Below are positions 27,353 to 36,683 of a stretch of 64,000 bases of DNA, piece by piece. A program made the position numbers and the translations under genes. How positions within the stretch are numbered: the stretch's first letter is position 1; each line of letters opens with the position of its first letter. Origin of the DNA: JAUPKT01 sp964427855 (GTDB lineage Bacteria > Desulfobacterota > Desulfomonilia > Desulfomonilales > Desulfomonilaceae); the NCBI GenBank assembly GCA_964427855.1, contig CAYRVH010000006.1, positions 1 through 64,000 of the forward strand. Direction: 5' to 3'. Under the pieces are notes generated by a model. That model had not been told where the DNA came from. It made no database searches and was given only the letters and a program-made list of their open reading frames with translations.

Positions 27353-28906
27353 TTATCCCCTTTCCAAGTCTTTTTGAGAAGGCTGTGGCTTGTGAACCTT
27401 ACCGAACAGCAAGCCCAGCGCACGGCTTGCTGACGCATACAAAAGCTTTCCGACACTCAGGCAAAGAATTTTCAGATCGCCGGACGTGGATCTCGTCGCG
27501 GCATAATAGTTTTCGGCTACGATCTTGGCTTCTTCTTGGTCCTCACCGATGCCCTCCGCATCCACAGGCGTGAATAGCCCGCAGGCCGCATCCTCCCGAA
27601 GCTGAGTCCATTCTTCTTCGTACAAGGAAATCTCTTTGTGTTCCAGAGGCCTCACTCCCACGAGTTGGAGTTTCCCCGCACACACGTTGAACAGCGCCGG
27701 CAGTCTCCCTATAAGCGAACCCCAGTTATCAAAGCCGATGCACTTCATCACTGGAGGATCGCCGTCTCCCCCTGTGTGGACGGATGCCCTTGTGACAAGA
27801 AATCGACGGGTCTCAAAGAACTTTTTACCCCTGATTTTTCGGAGGAATCCCCCGCATAGTATGACGGGCAAGGAGCAGACAAGACCAGCAAGGGCCAGAA
27901 GCCGCCACAGAACGCGCCGAACGTAAGATGCGATCACATCCTCTCGAATATCGGAGAGGATGAAAGAGTCAGACACCTCAACCCATTGTGCAACTTCCAG
28001 ATTATAGATAACTTTACCTTGTACGATTGCATGCTCGACGCTGGTCTCAGGGCCCACATAGGTATGATCTCCAACGACGCTCCTGCCAATTTGGGCCCCT
28101 TTGTCGACAAATACCCCGTTCCCAATGACGGTCCATCCGTAGAGGGAGGCTTGCGCATTTATTCGGACATGGTGACCGATGAGGGCTGGGGCAACGATCT
28201 GAACCTCTTTTCCCCGGCGGAAATGATGCCCAATCCGGATATCGCTGCCAGGCGCCGTAAAATAACGGCTCGCAATAGTCGAGAAGAACCCTCCTAAAGC
28301 TGCCATGTTGGCAGACCACAGAGCAAGCGGCGTGTCTATCCTGATCATATTGCCGTCGTACAAATAGGATGAGCCTGTTTCGTCAGCCCGTGCGTTTGAA
28401 CGGGTAACCATAATGCCTGTGTCCATGAGATGGGGCAGCCTGTTTTTTCTGAAGGTCGGTTTCGGCGGTTTGAAGCCGTCAACCAAATCCAAGGTATTGC
28501 GCGCCAACACTCTGACATAAGGGTCATTCCCTGCACGTTGAAAGGCGACGAGTTCAGGAATGTTGAGGTTCACGACGAGCTCGGCTGGCATCAGAATGAC
28601 TGGTTCCCCGCGGATTTTGGACGACAGGCGATCCAAGAGTCGAAAATCCGGGTAGGGGTCCTTGAGCACAACGACTTCGACGCGAGCCCCCCAACGGGAA
28701 CCATCTCCAAGGAACTCTTCGAGCGGCCGAGGATAGTCTAACGCGGCAACGAGAAAATGAAAGAAGCCCGCTTCTATAAAATGTTCGATATGTGTCTGGA
28801 TGAGGGGGACGTTCATAAAGGGCAGCATTGCCACTGGCTGGTTGTGCGTGAGGGGTAAAAACGCTTTACCATCTTGGAAGCACGTCAGCACTACGATCAT
28901 CGGCAC
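27353..28906 (-). CDS. Nucleotidyltransferase-hexapeptide-sugar transferase fusion
   Basis: 517 aa. Residues 1-190 resemble a sugar-nucleotidyltransferase (MLPFMNVPLIQTHIEHFIEA, VILMPAELVVNL). Residues ~215-310 are left-handed beta-helix hexapeptides (IGNGVFVDKGAQIGRSVVGD). A hydrophobic helix near 335-352 (LLALAGLVCSLPVILCGG) is followed by a region like the bacterial initiating sugar transferases (GSLIGRLPALFNVCAGKLQL, VGVRPL). The sugar-transferase part lacks the usual KFRSM catalytic-loop sequence (here TRASVHTGGDGD), so it may be degenerate. Part of the polysaccharide locus, 198 bases downstream of a second sugar transferase. Confidence 0.75.
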   Translation of the reverse strand: MPMIVVLTCFQDGKAFLPLTHNQPVAMLPFMNVPLIQTHIEHFIEAGFFHFLVAALDYPRPLEEFLGDGSRWGARVEVVVLKDPYPDFRLLDRLSSKIRGEPVILMPAELVVNLNIPELVAFQRAGNDPYVRVLARNTLDLVDGFKPPKPTFRKNRLPHLMDTGIMVTRSNARADETGSSYLYDGNMIRIDTPLALWSANMAALGGFFSTIASRYFTAPGSDIRIGHHFRRGKEVQIVAPALIGHHVRINAQASLYGWTVIGNGVFVDKGAQIGRSVVGDHTYVGPETSVEHAIVQGKVIYNLEVAQWVEVSDSFILSDIREDVIASYVRRVLWRLLALAGLVCSLPVILCGGFLRKIRGKKFFETRRFLVTRASVHTGGDGDPPVMKCIGFDNWGSLIGRLPALFNVCAGKLQLVGVRPLEHKEISLYEEEWTQLREDAACGLFTPVDAEGIGEDQEEAKIVAENYYAATRSTSGDLKILCLSVGKLLYASASRALGLLFGKVHKPQPSQKDLERG

Positions 28907-29103
28907 CCCAACTCAGCGTACAACGTTCCGCCACAGCAAAGCAGCATCTGCTGGATTAAGGGCTTCGCTCGCCGTGGTAATTATTTGTAAAGATAGGGCT
29001 CCCCTATGCCTGGGCATCTAGTGTTCTTCTCTCTCATTCTGCGTCGCCTGGGAATCCACGAACAGCGGGTCCCGATGTGGTCACAAACGAAGGAAGCAGG
29101 CGA

Positions 29104-29850
29104 TCAATATGCTCCTCTCCCACTGAGCACCGCGGGGATGGTTTTCAAGAGGAGAATCAGGTCTCCTTTGAGAGATTGGCTCTCGATGTATTGCAGATCA
29201 AGCCTCACCTGGCCATGAAAATCGATATCGCTCCTCCCTTTCACCTGCCATAAGCCGGTCAAACCTGGGATGACCTCCAATCTCCCTCGGTCACGCAAGG
29301 TATATTTCGCCGCCTCATTTGGCAAAGGAGGCCTAGGGCCCACCAGAGACATATCTCCTTTCAAGACGTTGAAAAGTTGAGGGAGTTCGTCGATACTGAG
29401 TTTACGAATGATCCGCCCTACTTTTGTCACTCGGGGATCACGTCGTATCTTGAACATCACCTCACCTGCCTCGTTTTTGTCTTGCAGCGTCTCTTTGAGC
29501 TTGTCCGCGTCCATGACCATTGATCGAAACTTGTACATACGGAAAACCTTCCCCCATTTGCCGACTCGATCCTGTACAAATAAGATAGGGCCGCCATCTT
29601 CCAATTTAATGGCCAACATTGTCAAGATAAACACGGGGGATAAGAGAATAATTCCAGCCAGCGAACCGACAATGTCCATGAGGCGTTTTAAGCCGCGTGT
29701 CCCTTCCACCACCAGGCGCCAAAGAAGTCTTTTTCCTATCAAGTTGAAGCGATGCCGGTAAACCGCGAATCGGCCCCATCTCCCAAATTTGCGGAAAAGC
29801 TGTTCCAGCAAGGCTGCATCTCTTTGAAATGGCTCCTGCAAATCGTCCAT
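29104..29850 (-). CDS. Initiating sugar transferase (polyisoprenyl-phosphate hexose-1-phosphate type)
   Basis: 248 aa. It has one membrane helix (IVGSLAGIILLSPVFILTML) then the catalytic core: GPILFVQDRVGKWGKVFRMY, KFRSM, DELPQLFNVLKGDMSLVGPR and GLTGLWQVKGRSDIDF. This is the short monotopic form that transfers a sugar phosphate to undecaprenyl phosphate to start a repeat unit. The ~40 residues before the helix (EPFQRDAALLEQLFRKFG) are unusual and charged. It would start the glycan that the downstream glycosyltransferases extend. Confidence 0.9.
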   Translation of the reverse strand: MDDLQEPFQRDAALLEQLFRKFGRWGRFAVYRHRFNLIGKRLLWRLVVEGTRGLKRLMDIVGSLAGIILLSPVFILTMLAIKLEDGGPILFVQDRVGKWGKVFRMYKFRSMVMDADKLKETLQDKNEAGEVMFKIRRDPRVTKVGRIIRKLSIDELPQLFNVLKGDMSLVGPRPPLPNEAAKYTLRDRGRLEVIPGLTGLWQVKGRSDIDFHGQVRLDLQYIESQSLKGDLILLLKTIPAVLSGRGAY

Positions 29851-30126
29851 GGAAGCTTATCCTTGACCAATAGACGCTGTGTGTGAGAGAACACCTGACA
29901 AGGATAATATACGTGTTTAGGCCTTAACTGTAAAACAATTAATCTTCACGGGATGACAAAAGTCCCGATGCAGGGTATTCATGGCCACTCTCGGCTATGC
30001 AAACAGGAAAAAAGCGTTTTTGCACACTTCATTGTGAAATCTCGTTCGCTACACCTATTGCGTAAAGTGTTTTGAAAGAGCTGGTATTTTGTAATCCCGC
30101 GCAACGCCCCTGGGGTGTGAGATACC
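29851..30126. other. Intergenic region, nothing firm
   Basis: About 276 bases between the Re-citrate synthase-like gene and the sugar transferase, both on the minus strand. It must hold the promoter for the sugar transferase and the 3' end of the preceding operon; no convincing terminator seen. Confidence 0.35.
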
Positions 30127-32025
30127 TTAGACCCCATACTTTTTCGTCAATTTTTGAATGTCTTTTGCGGTAAATTCTACGCCATGTTCTTCCATGAGTT
30201 CGTTTTCGACTTTGAGCAGCTCTTCGAGCCGTATGTCAGCGCCAAAGACTCCTATCATCTTTTCCTTTTTGTCCCTCAGAGGGGCGGATACGGTGATACA
30301 GAGGGCGCCTGTAATGCGAGACTGGAACGGGCCCACCACATGAATTTTTCCGTCCTTTACGGGTTTGATAAACCAAGAGCGGTCGGAGAAGTCTTCATTC
30401 GGTTTGAATTCCTCCTGGTATCGAGCCTTTTCGGTAATGTCGGTGATGTTGGCAGTGATTTTTCTCCCCTCCATGTTGGCCACGTAGCAGTACTGGATGA
30501 AAGGATACTGGGCGATAAACTCGGTCATAGCCCTTTCCATGATTTCCGTCTTGCCTGAACGCATAGGAGGTGTGGTGGTGAAACGTTCCACGATCTTGAA
30601 CGCCATTTCTCGTGCGATGAGCTTCATGCGGTCCCAATCGGAGATGAAGAGTTCAGGCAGATAGCGTTTCACAAGCGCCATCATCTCTTTGTCAGACATC
30701 GCGGTGACGCGTCCTTTGTCGTACTGTTCCGTGATGATATCGTAGATTTTGGCAATCGCGGGATGACTCTTTTCAACTTTTTCTTCTTTTGCAAGGTCTA
30801 TCTTGGTGTTAATCCAGTGGGCAATGCCTGCCATGCCTGATTTGTCGGTGATGTTCACTTGCGGCGGCCGACCGAGGATTTTTGTCGTGTCAAAGATGTT
30901 GTATATTTCTTCATTTTTAAGGACGCCGTCCACGTGAACCCCAGCGCTCGTGGTGTTGAAGGATCTGCCCACAAGCGGGTAGTTGTCGGGGATGTGATGC
31001 CCCAACTCCTTTTCAAAATATTCAGCCATTTCAGTTATGGCCAAAGTATTCATGCCGTCTGGCTGTCCCCTCAGAGAGATGTATTCTATCATGAGGGCCT
31101 CTATGGGGGTGTTCCCGGTCCTTTCGCCGATCCCCAAGAGGGTTCCGTTCACGGCGCTGCATCCGTAGAGCCAGGCGCTGACTGCGTTTTCCAGTCCTTT
31201 GTGAAAATCATTGTGACCGTGCCATTCCAAAAGGTCCTCAGGCACGTTGGCGTCGTCTATCATGGCCCGAATCAGCTTCGGCACACTGCGAGGCAATGCA
31301 GCCCCTGGGTATGTCACCCCAAACCCCATCGTGTCGCATAGACGTATCTTAATGTCTGTTCCTGCCTCTTCTCTAATATCCATGAGGGCTTGTGCAAGGG
31401 GCACACAAAATCCGTATATGTCGGCCCGGGTCACGTCCTCGAAATGACAGCGGGGTGTAATCCCCTTTTCTAACGTCGCCCTCACCATATCCAGATATTT
31501 ATCCATGGCCTTTCGACGATCCAGTCCCATTTTCAAGAAGATATGATAGTCCGAGACGGAGGTAAGTATGCCGGTTTCGGTGAGGCCTGCGGCGCGGATG
31601 TTGGCAAGGTCTTTCTTTTGAGCCCTTATCCATCCTGTGATAATGGGGTACTGATACCCTTTCTCTCTGCATGCATCCAAGCATTCGCGATCCTTTTTCG
31701 TGTACACGAAGAATTCAGATTGTCGTATGATTCCTCGCGGGCCGCTCAATTTATGCAAGAAATCAAAGAGGCGGCTCACCTGTTCAACGGTAAACGGAGG
31801 ACGCGCCTGCTGTCCGTCGCGAAACGTCGTATCTGTAATAAGAAAATTGCGGGCAGGATTGATGGGGAGGATGGCAAAATCGAAATCAACCTTGGGAACC
31901 TCCGTATAGGGGAATATGTTTCTCAGGAGGTTTGGTTTGCTCACTTCTCTGAGGAATCGTTCTTTATTAAATTTGTTGTATTCGTGGTACAAGACGCCTT
32001 TCTTGGGGTCCCAGCTTGCCATCAA
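30127..32025 (-). CDS. Re-citrate synthase / isopropylmalate synthase-like enzyme with C-terminal Cache domain
   Basis: 632 aa. Residues ~55-420 are an HMG-lyase-like TIM barrel: ITDTTFRDGQQARPPFTVEQ is the metal and catalytic loop, WHGHNDFHKGLENAVSAWLY gives the metal histidines, and GIGERTGNTPIEAL closes the barrel. This fold covers 2-isopropylmalate, homocitrate and Re-citrate synthases; the family in anaerobes and the lack of a LeuA regulatory domain suggest Re-citrate synthase, condensing acetyl-CoA with oxaloacetate. Residues ~490-610 look like a Cache sensor fold (IQYCYVANMEGRK, RSWFIKPVKDGK, SAPLRDKKEKMIGVFGADIR), though the protein is cytoplasmic. Its start overlaps the aspS stop by 4 bases. 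Confidence 0.75.
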   Translation of the reverse strand: MMASWDPKKGVLYHEYNKFNKERFLREVSKPNLLRNIFPYTEVPKVDFDFAILPINPARNFLITDTTFRDGQQARPPFTVEQVSRLFDFLHKLSGPRGIIRQSEFFVYTKKDRECLDACREKGYQYPIITGWIRAQKKDLANIRAAGLTETGILTSVSDYHIFLKMGLDRRKAMDKYLDMVRATLEKGITPRCHFEDVTRADIYGFCVPLAQALMDIREEAGTDIKIRLCDTMGFGVTYPGAALPRSVPKLIRAMIDDANVPEDLLEWHGHNDFHKGLENAVSAWLYGCSAVNGTLLGIGERTGNTPIEALMIEYISLRGQPDGMNTLAITEMAEYFEKELGHHIPDNYPLVGRSFNTTSAGVHVDGVLKNEEIYNIFDTTKILGRPPQVNITDKSGMAGIAHWINTKIDLAKEEKVEKSHPAIAKIYDIITEQYDKGRVTAMSDKEMMALVKRYLPELFISDWDRMKLIAREMAFKIVERFTTTPPMRSGKTEIMERAMTEFIAQYPFIQYCYVANMEGRKITANITDITEKARYQEEFKPNEDFSDRSWFIKPVKDGKIHVVGPFQSRITGALCITVSAPLRDKKEKMIGVFGADIRLEELLKVENELMEEHGVEFTAKDIQKLTKKYGV

Positions 32026-33827
32026 TGACCTCCTTTACTTTTTCCTACTATCTTGATTCCTAATTCCTTGAGTTGTTCCTTGGTGACCTGCGTAGGGGCC
32101 CCTGTGAGGAGACACACTGCCTTTTGTGTTTTAGGAAAGGCGATGACATCACGAATTGACTCCGATCCCGTGAGGATGGCCAAAAATCTGTCAAGACCAA
32201 GGGCGATGCCGCCATGCGGAGGCGCGCCATACTTGAGGGCTTCGAGGAGGAAACCAAACTTTTCGTGCGCCTGTTCCTGATCGATGCCGAGGGCCGCAAA
32301 CACTTTCTCTTGGATGTCGCTGCGGTAGATTCTCATGCTCCCACCACCAATCTCTGTGCCATTAAGCACCAGGTCGTAGGCCCGGGCCCTGACTGCAGCG
32401 AGATCTTTGTCAAGAAAAGCAAGGTCCTCATCTCGAGGGGAAGTAAAAGGATGATGCATAGCCTGGTATCTACCTTCCTCTTCATCGTATTCGAACATGG
32501 GAAAATCAGTGACCCACACAAAAGAATGTGTCCCTGCGGGGATTTCTCCAAGCTTTTCGGCGAGGAAGTTACGCAAATTTCCCAGCACATCGTTCACCAC
32601 ACGCGGGCTGTCTGCAGCAAAAAGCACGACATCGCCCTTTTGTGCCAGGACACGCTCGTTGATAGCGACGCGTTCTTCCATGGTCAGAAACTTGGCAATG
32701 GGAGACTGCCAATCGTCCCCTTCACGGATTCTTGTGTACGCGACACCTTTGCCGCCATAAATAGGGGCGAAATCTCTTAGGTCATCGAGATCTTTTCGTG
32801 AGAGTCGATCTCCATTTTCTACCTTAAGTGCTTTCACCATACCGCCGCCCTCAATGGCCGATCGAAAGACCCCGAACTGGGTGCTTTGCAGAAGGTCAGT
32901 CACATCGGCGAGCTCCATGCCAAATCTCGTGTCAGGTTTGTCAAGCCCATATTTTTCAAGGGCTTCTCGATATGTCACACGCGGGAATGGCAACGCCAAC
33001 GGGATAGTCAAAAGCTCTCTAAAGATCATTTGGATCATTCGTTCGATGATGTCGAATAATTGTTCCTCTTCAAGGAAGGAGGTTTCTATGTCAAGTTGAG
33101 TGAATTCAGGCTGGCGGTCAGCCCTCAGGTCCTCGTCCCTGAAACATCGCACAATCTGATAGTATCGTTCGAAACCAGCTATCATAAGGAGCTGCTTAAA
33201 TATTTGAGGAGATTGGGGAAGGGCGTAGAAAGATCCTGGATTGACTCGACTCGGCACGAGGTAGTCTCTGGCGCCTTCGGGAGTGCTGGTTGTCAGGAAA
33301 GGGGTTTCAATATCGACAAAACCTTCTTCGTTGAGAAAATGACGCAAAAGCGTAAAACACTTATGCCGCAGAAGGAGATTCTGACGCGGTCCTGCCATAC
33401 GCCTCAAATCCAGGTATCGGTACCGGTACCTCACCGCATCCGTAGGCGAGTCGTCTTGGTCTAAAGGGAACGGAGGTACTTCTGATCGGTTGAGGATTTT
33501 CATTTGATCGACAAAGACCTCAAGCCTGCCTGTGGGTATATCTGGATTGACCGACTCTTCAGGTCTGTGCAACACGACGCCGCTGATTGCAATAACCCAT
33601 TCTGGTCTGAGAACATGAGCCCGCTGGTGGCATTCTTGCGAATACTCGGGATTGAAGACCAACTGGACGAAACCGGATCTGTCCCGCAGATCAATGAAAA
33701 TGACGCCGCCGTGGTCTCGTCTTCTCAGCACCCAACCGAAAAGACGTACGCGTTGGTCAACATGAGACTCATTAATCTCCGCACACAGGTGGGAGCGTTC
33801 CCATCCATCCAGGCCATCCAGTTTCAC
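32022..33827 (-). CDS. aspS: Aspartyl-tRNA synthetase
   Basis: 601 aa, bacterial-type AspRS with N-terminal OB anticodon-binding domain, class II catalytic core and GAD insertion. Motif 2 is FRDEDLRADRQPEFTQLDIE and motif 3 is GIALGLDRFLAILTG. Attaches aspartate to tRNA-Asp; whether it also charges tRNA-Asn (non-discriminating) cannot be told. It overlaps hisS by 4 bases upstream and the Re-citrate synthase-like gene by 4 bases downstream, so the three form a translation-coupled operon. No T-box leader is seen before hisS. Confidence 0.97.
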   Translation of the reverse strand: MKLDGLDGWERSHLCAEINESHVDQRVRLFGWVLRRRDHGGVIFIDLRDRSGFVQLVFNPEYSQECHQRAHVLRPEWVIAISGVVLHRPEESVNPDIPTGRLEVFVDQMKILNRSEVPPFPLDQDDSPTDAVRYRYRYLDLRRMAGPRQNLLLRHKCFTLLRHFLNEEGFVDIETPFLTTSTPEGARDYLVPSRVNPGSFYALPQSPQIFKQLLMIAGFERYYQIVRCFRDEDLRADRQPEFTQLDIETSFLEEEQLFDIIERMIQMIFRELLTIPLALPFPRVTYREALEKYGLDKPDTRFGMELADVTDLLQSTQFGVFRSAIEGGGMVKALKVENGDRLSRKDLDDLRDFAPIYGGKGVAYTRIREGDDWQSPIAKFLTMEERVAINERVLAQKGDVVLFAADSPRVVNDVLGNLRNFLAEKLGEIPAGTHSFVWVTDFPMFEYDEEEGRYQAMHHPFTSPRDEDLAFLDKDLAAVRARAYDLVLNGTEIGGGSMRIYRSDIQEKVFAALGIDQEQAHEKFGFLLEALKYGAPPHGGIALGLDRFLAILTGSESIRDVIAFPKTQKAVCLLTGAPTQVTKEQLKELGIKIVGKSKGGH

Positions 33828-35074
33828 GAATGTTCTCCTTGCAAATAACGTATAATATCTTCCATCATTACAGATATTTGCTCTTTGGTTTTCATGTTTC
33901 GTACCGTCGCTTCACCCTTGGCAAGCTCATCTTCCCCAAGCATGACAACATTTTTGCAGCCCAATTTATCAGCCAGCTTCATTTGAGACTTGAGGCTCAT
34001 GGGTGAGTATCTCGTTTCTACAGCGAGTCCGCTCTTCCTCATGGCATGAACGAGTTTGATACCTTTTTGACGAGCGTGATCGCCGAGCATTGCAACATAG
34101 ACATCGACGCGGGGTTCAAATGACATGCCGCCGTCGATGCTCAAGGCGATTCTGTCTATCCCTATGGCGAACCCGATTCCCGACACATCGTCGCCCCCCA
34201 ATTCTCGCAGCAGCGAGTCATACCTGCCGCCACCCCCTACGGCTTTTGACCTGCCCAAATCGTCATGGATGATTTCGAAGGCCGTTCGCGTGTAGTAATC
34301 AAGTCCCCTCACAAGACGAGGCTCCACGCGATAGGGAACTCCAAGCGCCGCAAGGGCTTCCTGTACCTGGTCGAAATGGTCACGGCACGATGCGTCGAGG
34401 TGATCGAGGATCACAGGCGCTGTTGAGCAAATCTCCCGACATTCCTCTTGCTTGCAATCTAGCACCCTCATGGGGTTGAGGTCGTAACGACGTCGGCAAT
34501 CGGCGCACAGCCGGTGGAGAAGGGGGGTGAGGTATGACCTGAGTACCTCACGATATGCTGACCGACAGGAGCGGCAACCCACAGAGTTGATTTCCATGAT
34601 GACAGCTTTCGCGCCGACGCCGGCCATAATCTGGTACGCCGCTGCAATAGTATCGGCATCGGTCAAAGGATGGTCGTCTCCCAGAACCTCCGCATTGATT
34701 TGATAAAATTGTCGATACCTACCCTTGGACGGCCGTTCCCTCCTAAACATCGGTCCTATGGAAAAGAGTTTTAGTACAGGGTCGCGGCGCAGCAGGGAAT
34801 GTTCTACGACGGCTCGCAATATGCCTGCCGTGGCCTCTGGCCTCAGACTAAGGGATTCGCCCGAACGATCAGTAAAGGTATACATTTCCTTTTCCACGAT
34901 GTCGGTCACCTCGCCGATGCCACGACGGAATAACTCTGTCTTTTCCATTACCGGAATGATGATCTCTCGGAAACCAAACCTGGTAAGATTCTCCCTCGCC
35001 GTTTCGATTACGAAACGCCATGTTGCCGTTTCCGGCGGTAGGACATCGTGGAATCCCTTGATAAGTTGAATCAT
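33824..35074 (-). CDS. hisS: Histidyl-tRNA synthetase
   Basis: 416 aa, class II HisRS. Motif 2 is MFRRERPSKGRYRQFYQINA, and RGLDYYTRTAFEI is the histidine-binding HisA loop. The C-terminal ~100 residues form the anticodon-binding domain (LADKLGCKNVVMLGEDELAK). Length and order match HisRS rather than the HisZ paralogue, which lacks part of this. First gene of the hisS-aspS cluster. Confidence 0.96.
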   Translation of the reverse strand: MIQLIKGFHDVLPPETATWRFVIETARENLTRFGFREIIIPVMEKTELFRRGIGEVTDIVEKEMYTFTDRSGESLSLRPEATAGILRAVVEHSLLRRDPVLKLFSIGPMFRRERPSKGRYRQFYQINAEVLGDDHPLTDADTIAAAYQIMAGVGAKAVIMEINSVGCRSCRSAYREVLRSYLTPLLHRLCADCRRRYDLNPMRVLDCKQEECREICSTAPVILDHLDASCRDHFDQVQEALAALGVPYRVEPRLVRGLDYYTRTAFEIIHDDLGRSKAVGGGGRYDSLLRELGGDDVSGIGFAIGIDRIALSIDGGMSFEPRVDVYVAMLGDHARQKGIKLVHAMRKSGLAVETRYSPMSLKSQMKLADKLGCKNVVMLGEDELAKGEATVRNMKTKEQISVMMEDIIRYLQGEHS

Positions 35075-35293
35075 GTAGTCACTCGTATCACGCTGCTAAT
35101 GCAATGTACATAAGCGCAGTATATTAAGCGTTCAGGAACGATCCCGTCAAGCATCGTTTGCGATGGATTCTGTCAACATAATTAAACAATGAAAAGGATT
35201 CACGTCATTCGGGACATGTTCCTAGAAAATTTTGTTGGCATCTTCTCATCGGAGGAATATAATTCGATTAACAGGCGAGCATTTGCAATGGCT

Positions 35294-35330
35294 GTCCGGA
35301 GTTGATCCGTCAATACGGGTCACTCCGGAC
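35294..35330. other. Long imperfect hairpin between hisS and purD
   Basis: GTCCGGAGT, a one-base bulge, then GATCCGT pair with ACGGGTC and ACTCCGGAC around a CAAT loop, 16 base pairs. The outer bases (GCTGTCC ... ACAGC) extend the fold. There is no T-run on either strand, so it is not a standard intrinsic terminator. It lies about 50 bases past the purD stop. Confidence 0.5.
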
Positions 35331-35383
35331 ATGCGCGACAGCCCGGGGGGGTCTCATGCGTCCACGGCCTGACGAAAAACGGC

Positions 35384-36667
35384 TCAATATCGTTTTGTGA
35401 GGGCTTTCTTCCCGATATCTGTTCTGTAGTGAACACCATCCCAACTAATTTTGGCCACGGCTTTATAGGCTCGATCAATGGCCCTTTCAATGCCCCGTCC
35501 ACGCGCGGTGACCCCAAGGACCCGACCTCCTGAGGTGATATATCCGCTGGAGTTCTTCGCAGTTCCCGCGTGGAAAACTTTCACATCTTCCATCGTCTCA
35601 GCCTCTTCGAGGCCCGAGATCGGTTTTCCCTTGTCGTATGAACCAGGATAGCCTTTTGAGGCCATGACCACGCATACAGCGTCTTGGAGCGTCCAACATA
35701 TATCTTTGTCCGCGAGTTTTCCATCCAAAGTGGCCGCCATGAGATCAACCAAATCGGTCTCCATGCGGAAGAGCAAGGGTTGCGCTTCAGGATCGCCCAT
35801 CCTCACATTAAATTCAAGGACCTTGGCTTCTCCGTTTTTTATCATGAGTCCTGCGTACAGAAAACCGAGATACGGACAGCCTTCTCGTTCCATGGCTTTC
35901 ACGACACGAATCATGATCTGGTTCATCGCGTTTTCAAAGACTTCCGCCGTCACAACCGGGGCTGGCGAATATGCGCCCATCCCTCCCGTGTTTGGACCAT
36001 TGTCGCCGTCGAACGCTGGTTTATGATCCTGAGAACTGGCAAGGGGCAAGACGGTGAAGCCGTCAGTAATGGCGATGAAAGAGGCTTCTTCGCCCGTTAA
36101 ATATTCCTCTATCACTATTCGATCTCCGGCCGAACCAAAGATGCGCTCCCTCATTATGGAGTGGACCGCGTTACGGGCAGCCTCGGGATTTTTACAGACG
36201 AACACGCCCTTTCCTGCCGCGAGACCATCGGCCTTTACCACCAGCGGACCTTCCCCGGCTGATACGAATCTGTCGGCTTCGTCAGCATCATCGAATACTT
36301 CGAATTTGGGACTGGGGACTCGATATTTCTTCAAGAGCATCCTTGCAAAGACTTTGCTGCCTTCCAGTTGAGCGGCCTTTTGAGAGGGACCGAAGACTCG
36401 AATGCCTGAAGCTCGGAGCTTGTCGGCAAGACCAAGCACCAACGGCGCTTCTGGTCCCACTACCACCAGGTCCACGCGCTCGGAAACTGCGAGTGCCACA
36501 ATGTGATCTACATCCTCTGCCTTTACATCAGCAAGCCGGCACTTTGGTTCTTGGGCAATGCCGACGTTCCCCGGAGCGGCTATGATTTCTTTCACGAGTT
36601 CCGATTGCCCCATTTTCCATGCCAGGGCATGCTCTCGCCCCCCGGAACCAATCAAAAGAATTTTCAT
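35384..36667 (-). CDS. purD: Phosphoribosylamine-glycine ligase
   Basis: 427 aa from the Met at 36667, which starts the conserved MKILLIGSGGREHALAW and is preceded by GGAGG about 10 bases upstream; a longer start at 36694 is less likely. ATP-grasp fold: pre-ATP-grasp domain to ~100, then GPLVVKADGLAAGKGVFVCK, metal site GGMGAYSPAPVV and LEFNVRMGDPEAQPLL. Joins glycine to phosphoribosylamine in de novo purine synthesis. It follows the SNase-like gene by 17 bases on the same strand. Confidence 0.97.
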   Translation of the reverse strand: MKILLIGSGGREHALAWKMGQSELVKEIIAAPGNVGIAQEPKCRLADVKAEDVDHIVALAVSERVDLVVVGPEAPLVLGLADKLRASGIRVFGPSQKAAQLEGSKVFARMLLKKYRVPSPKFEVFDDADEADRFVSAGEGPLVVKADGLAAGKGVFVCKNPEAARNAVHSIMRERIFGSAGDRIVIEEYLTGEEASFIAITDGFTVLPLASSQDHKPAFDGDNGPNTGGMGAYSPAPVVTAEVFENAMNQIMIRVVKAMEREGCPYLGFLYAGLMIKNGEAKVLEFNVRMGDPEAQPLLFRMETDLVDLMAATLDGKLADKDICWTLQDAVCVVMASKGYPGSYDKGKPISGLEEAETMEDVKVFHAGTAKNSSGYITSGGRVLGVTARGRGIERAIDRAYKAVAKISWDGVHYRTDIGKKALTKRY

Positions 36668-36683
36668 TTCCAGCCATCCTCCG

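Noticed and set aside
27121..27456. 111-aa minus-strand frame overlapping the 3' end of the 27353-28906 gene
   Set aside because: No clear ribosome site, no recognised motif, and about 100 bases lie inside a well-supported gene. The non-overlapping part may be real but cannot be supported.
34900..35090. T-box or other leader before hisS
   Set aside because: No T-box sequence or specifier stem found on the minus strand upstream of hisS; T-boxes are also rare outside Gram-positives.
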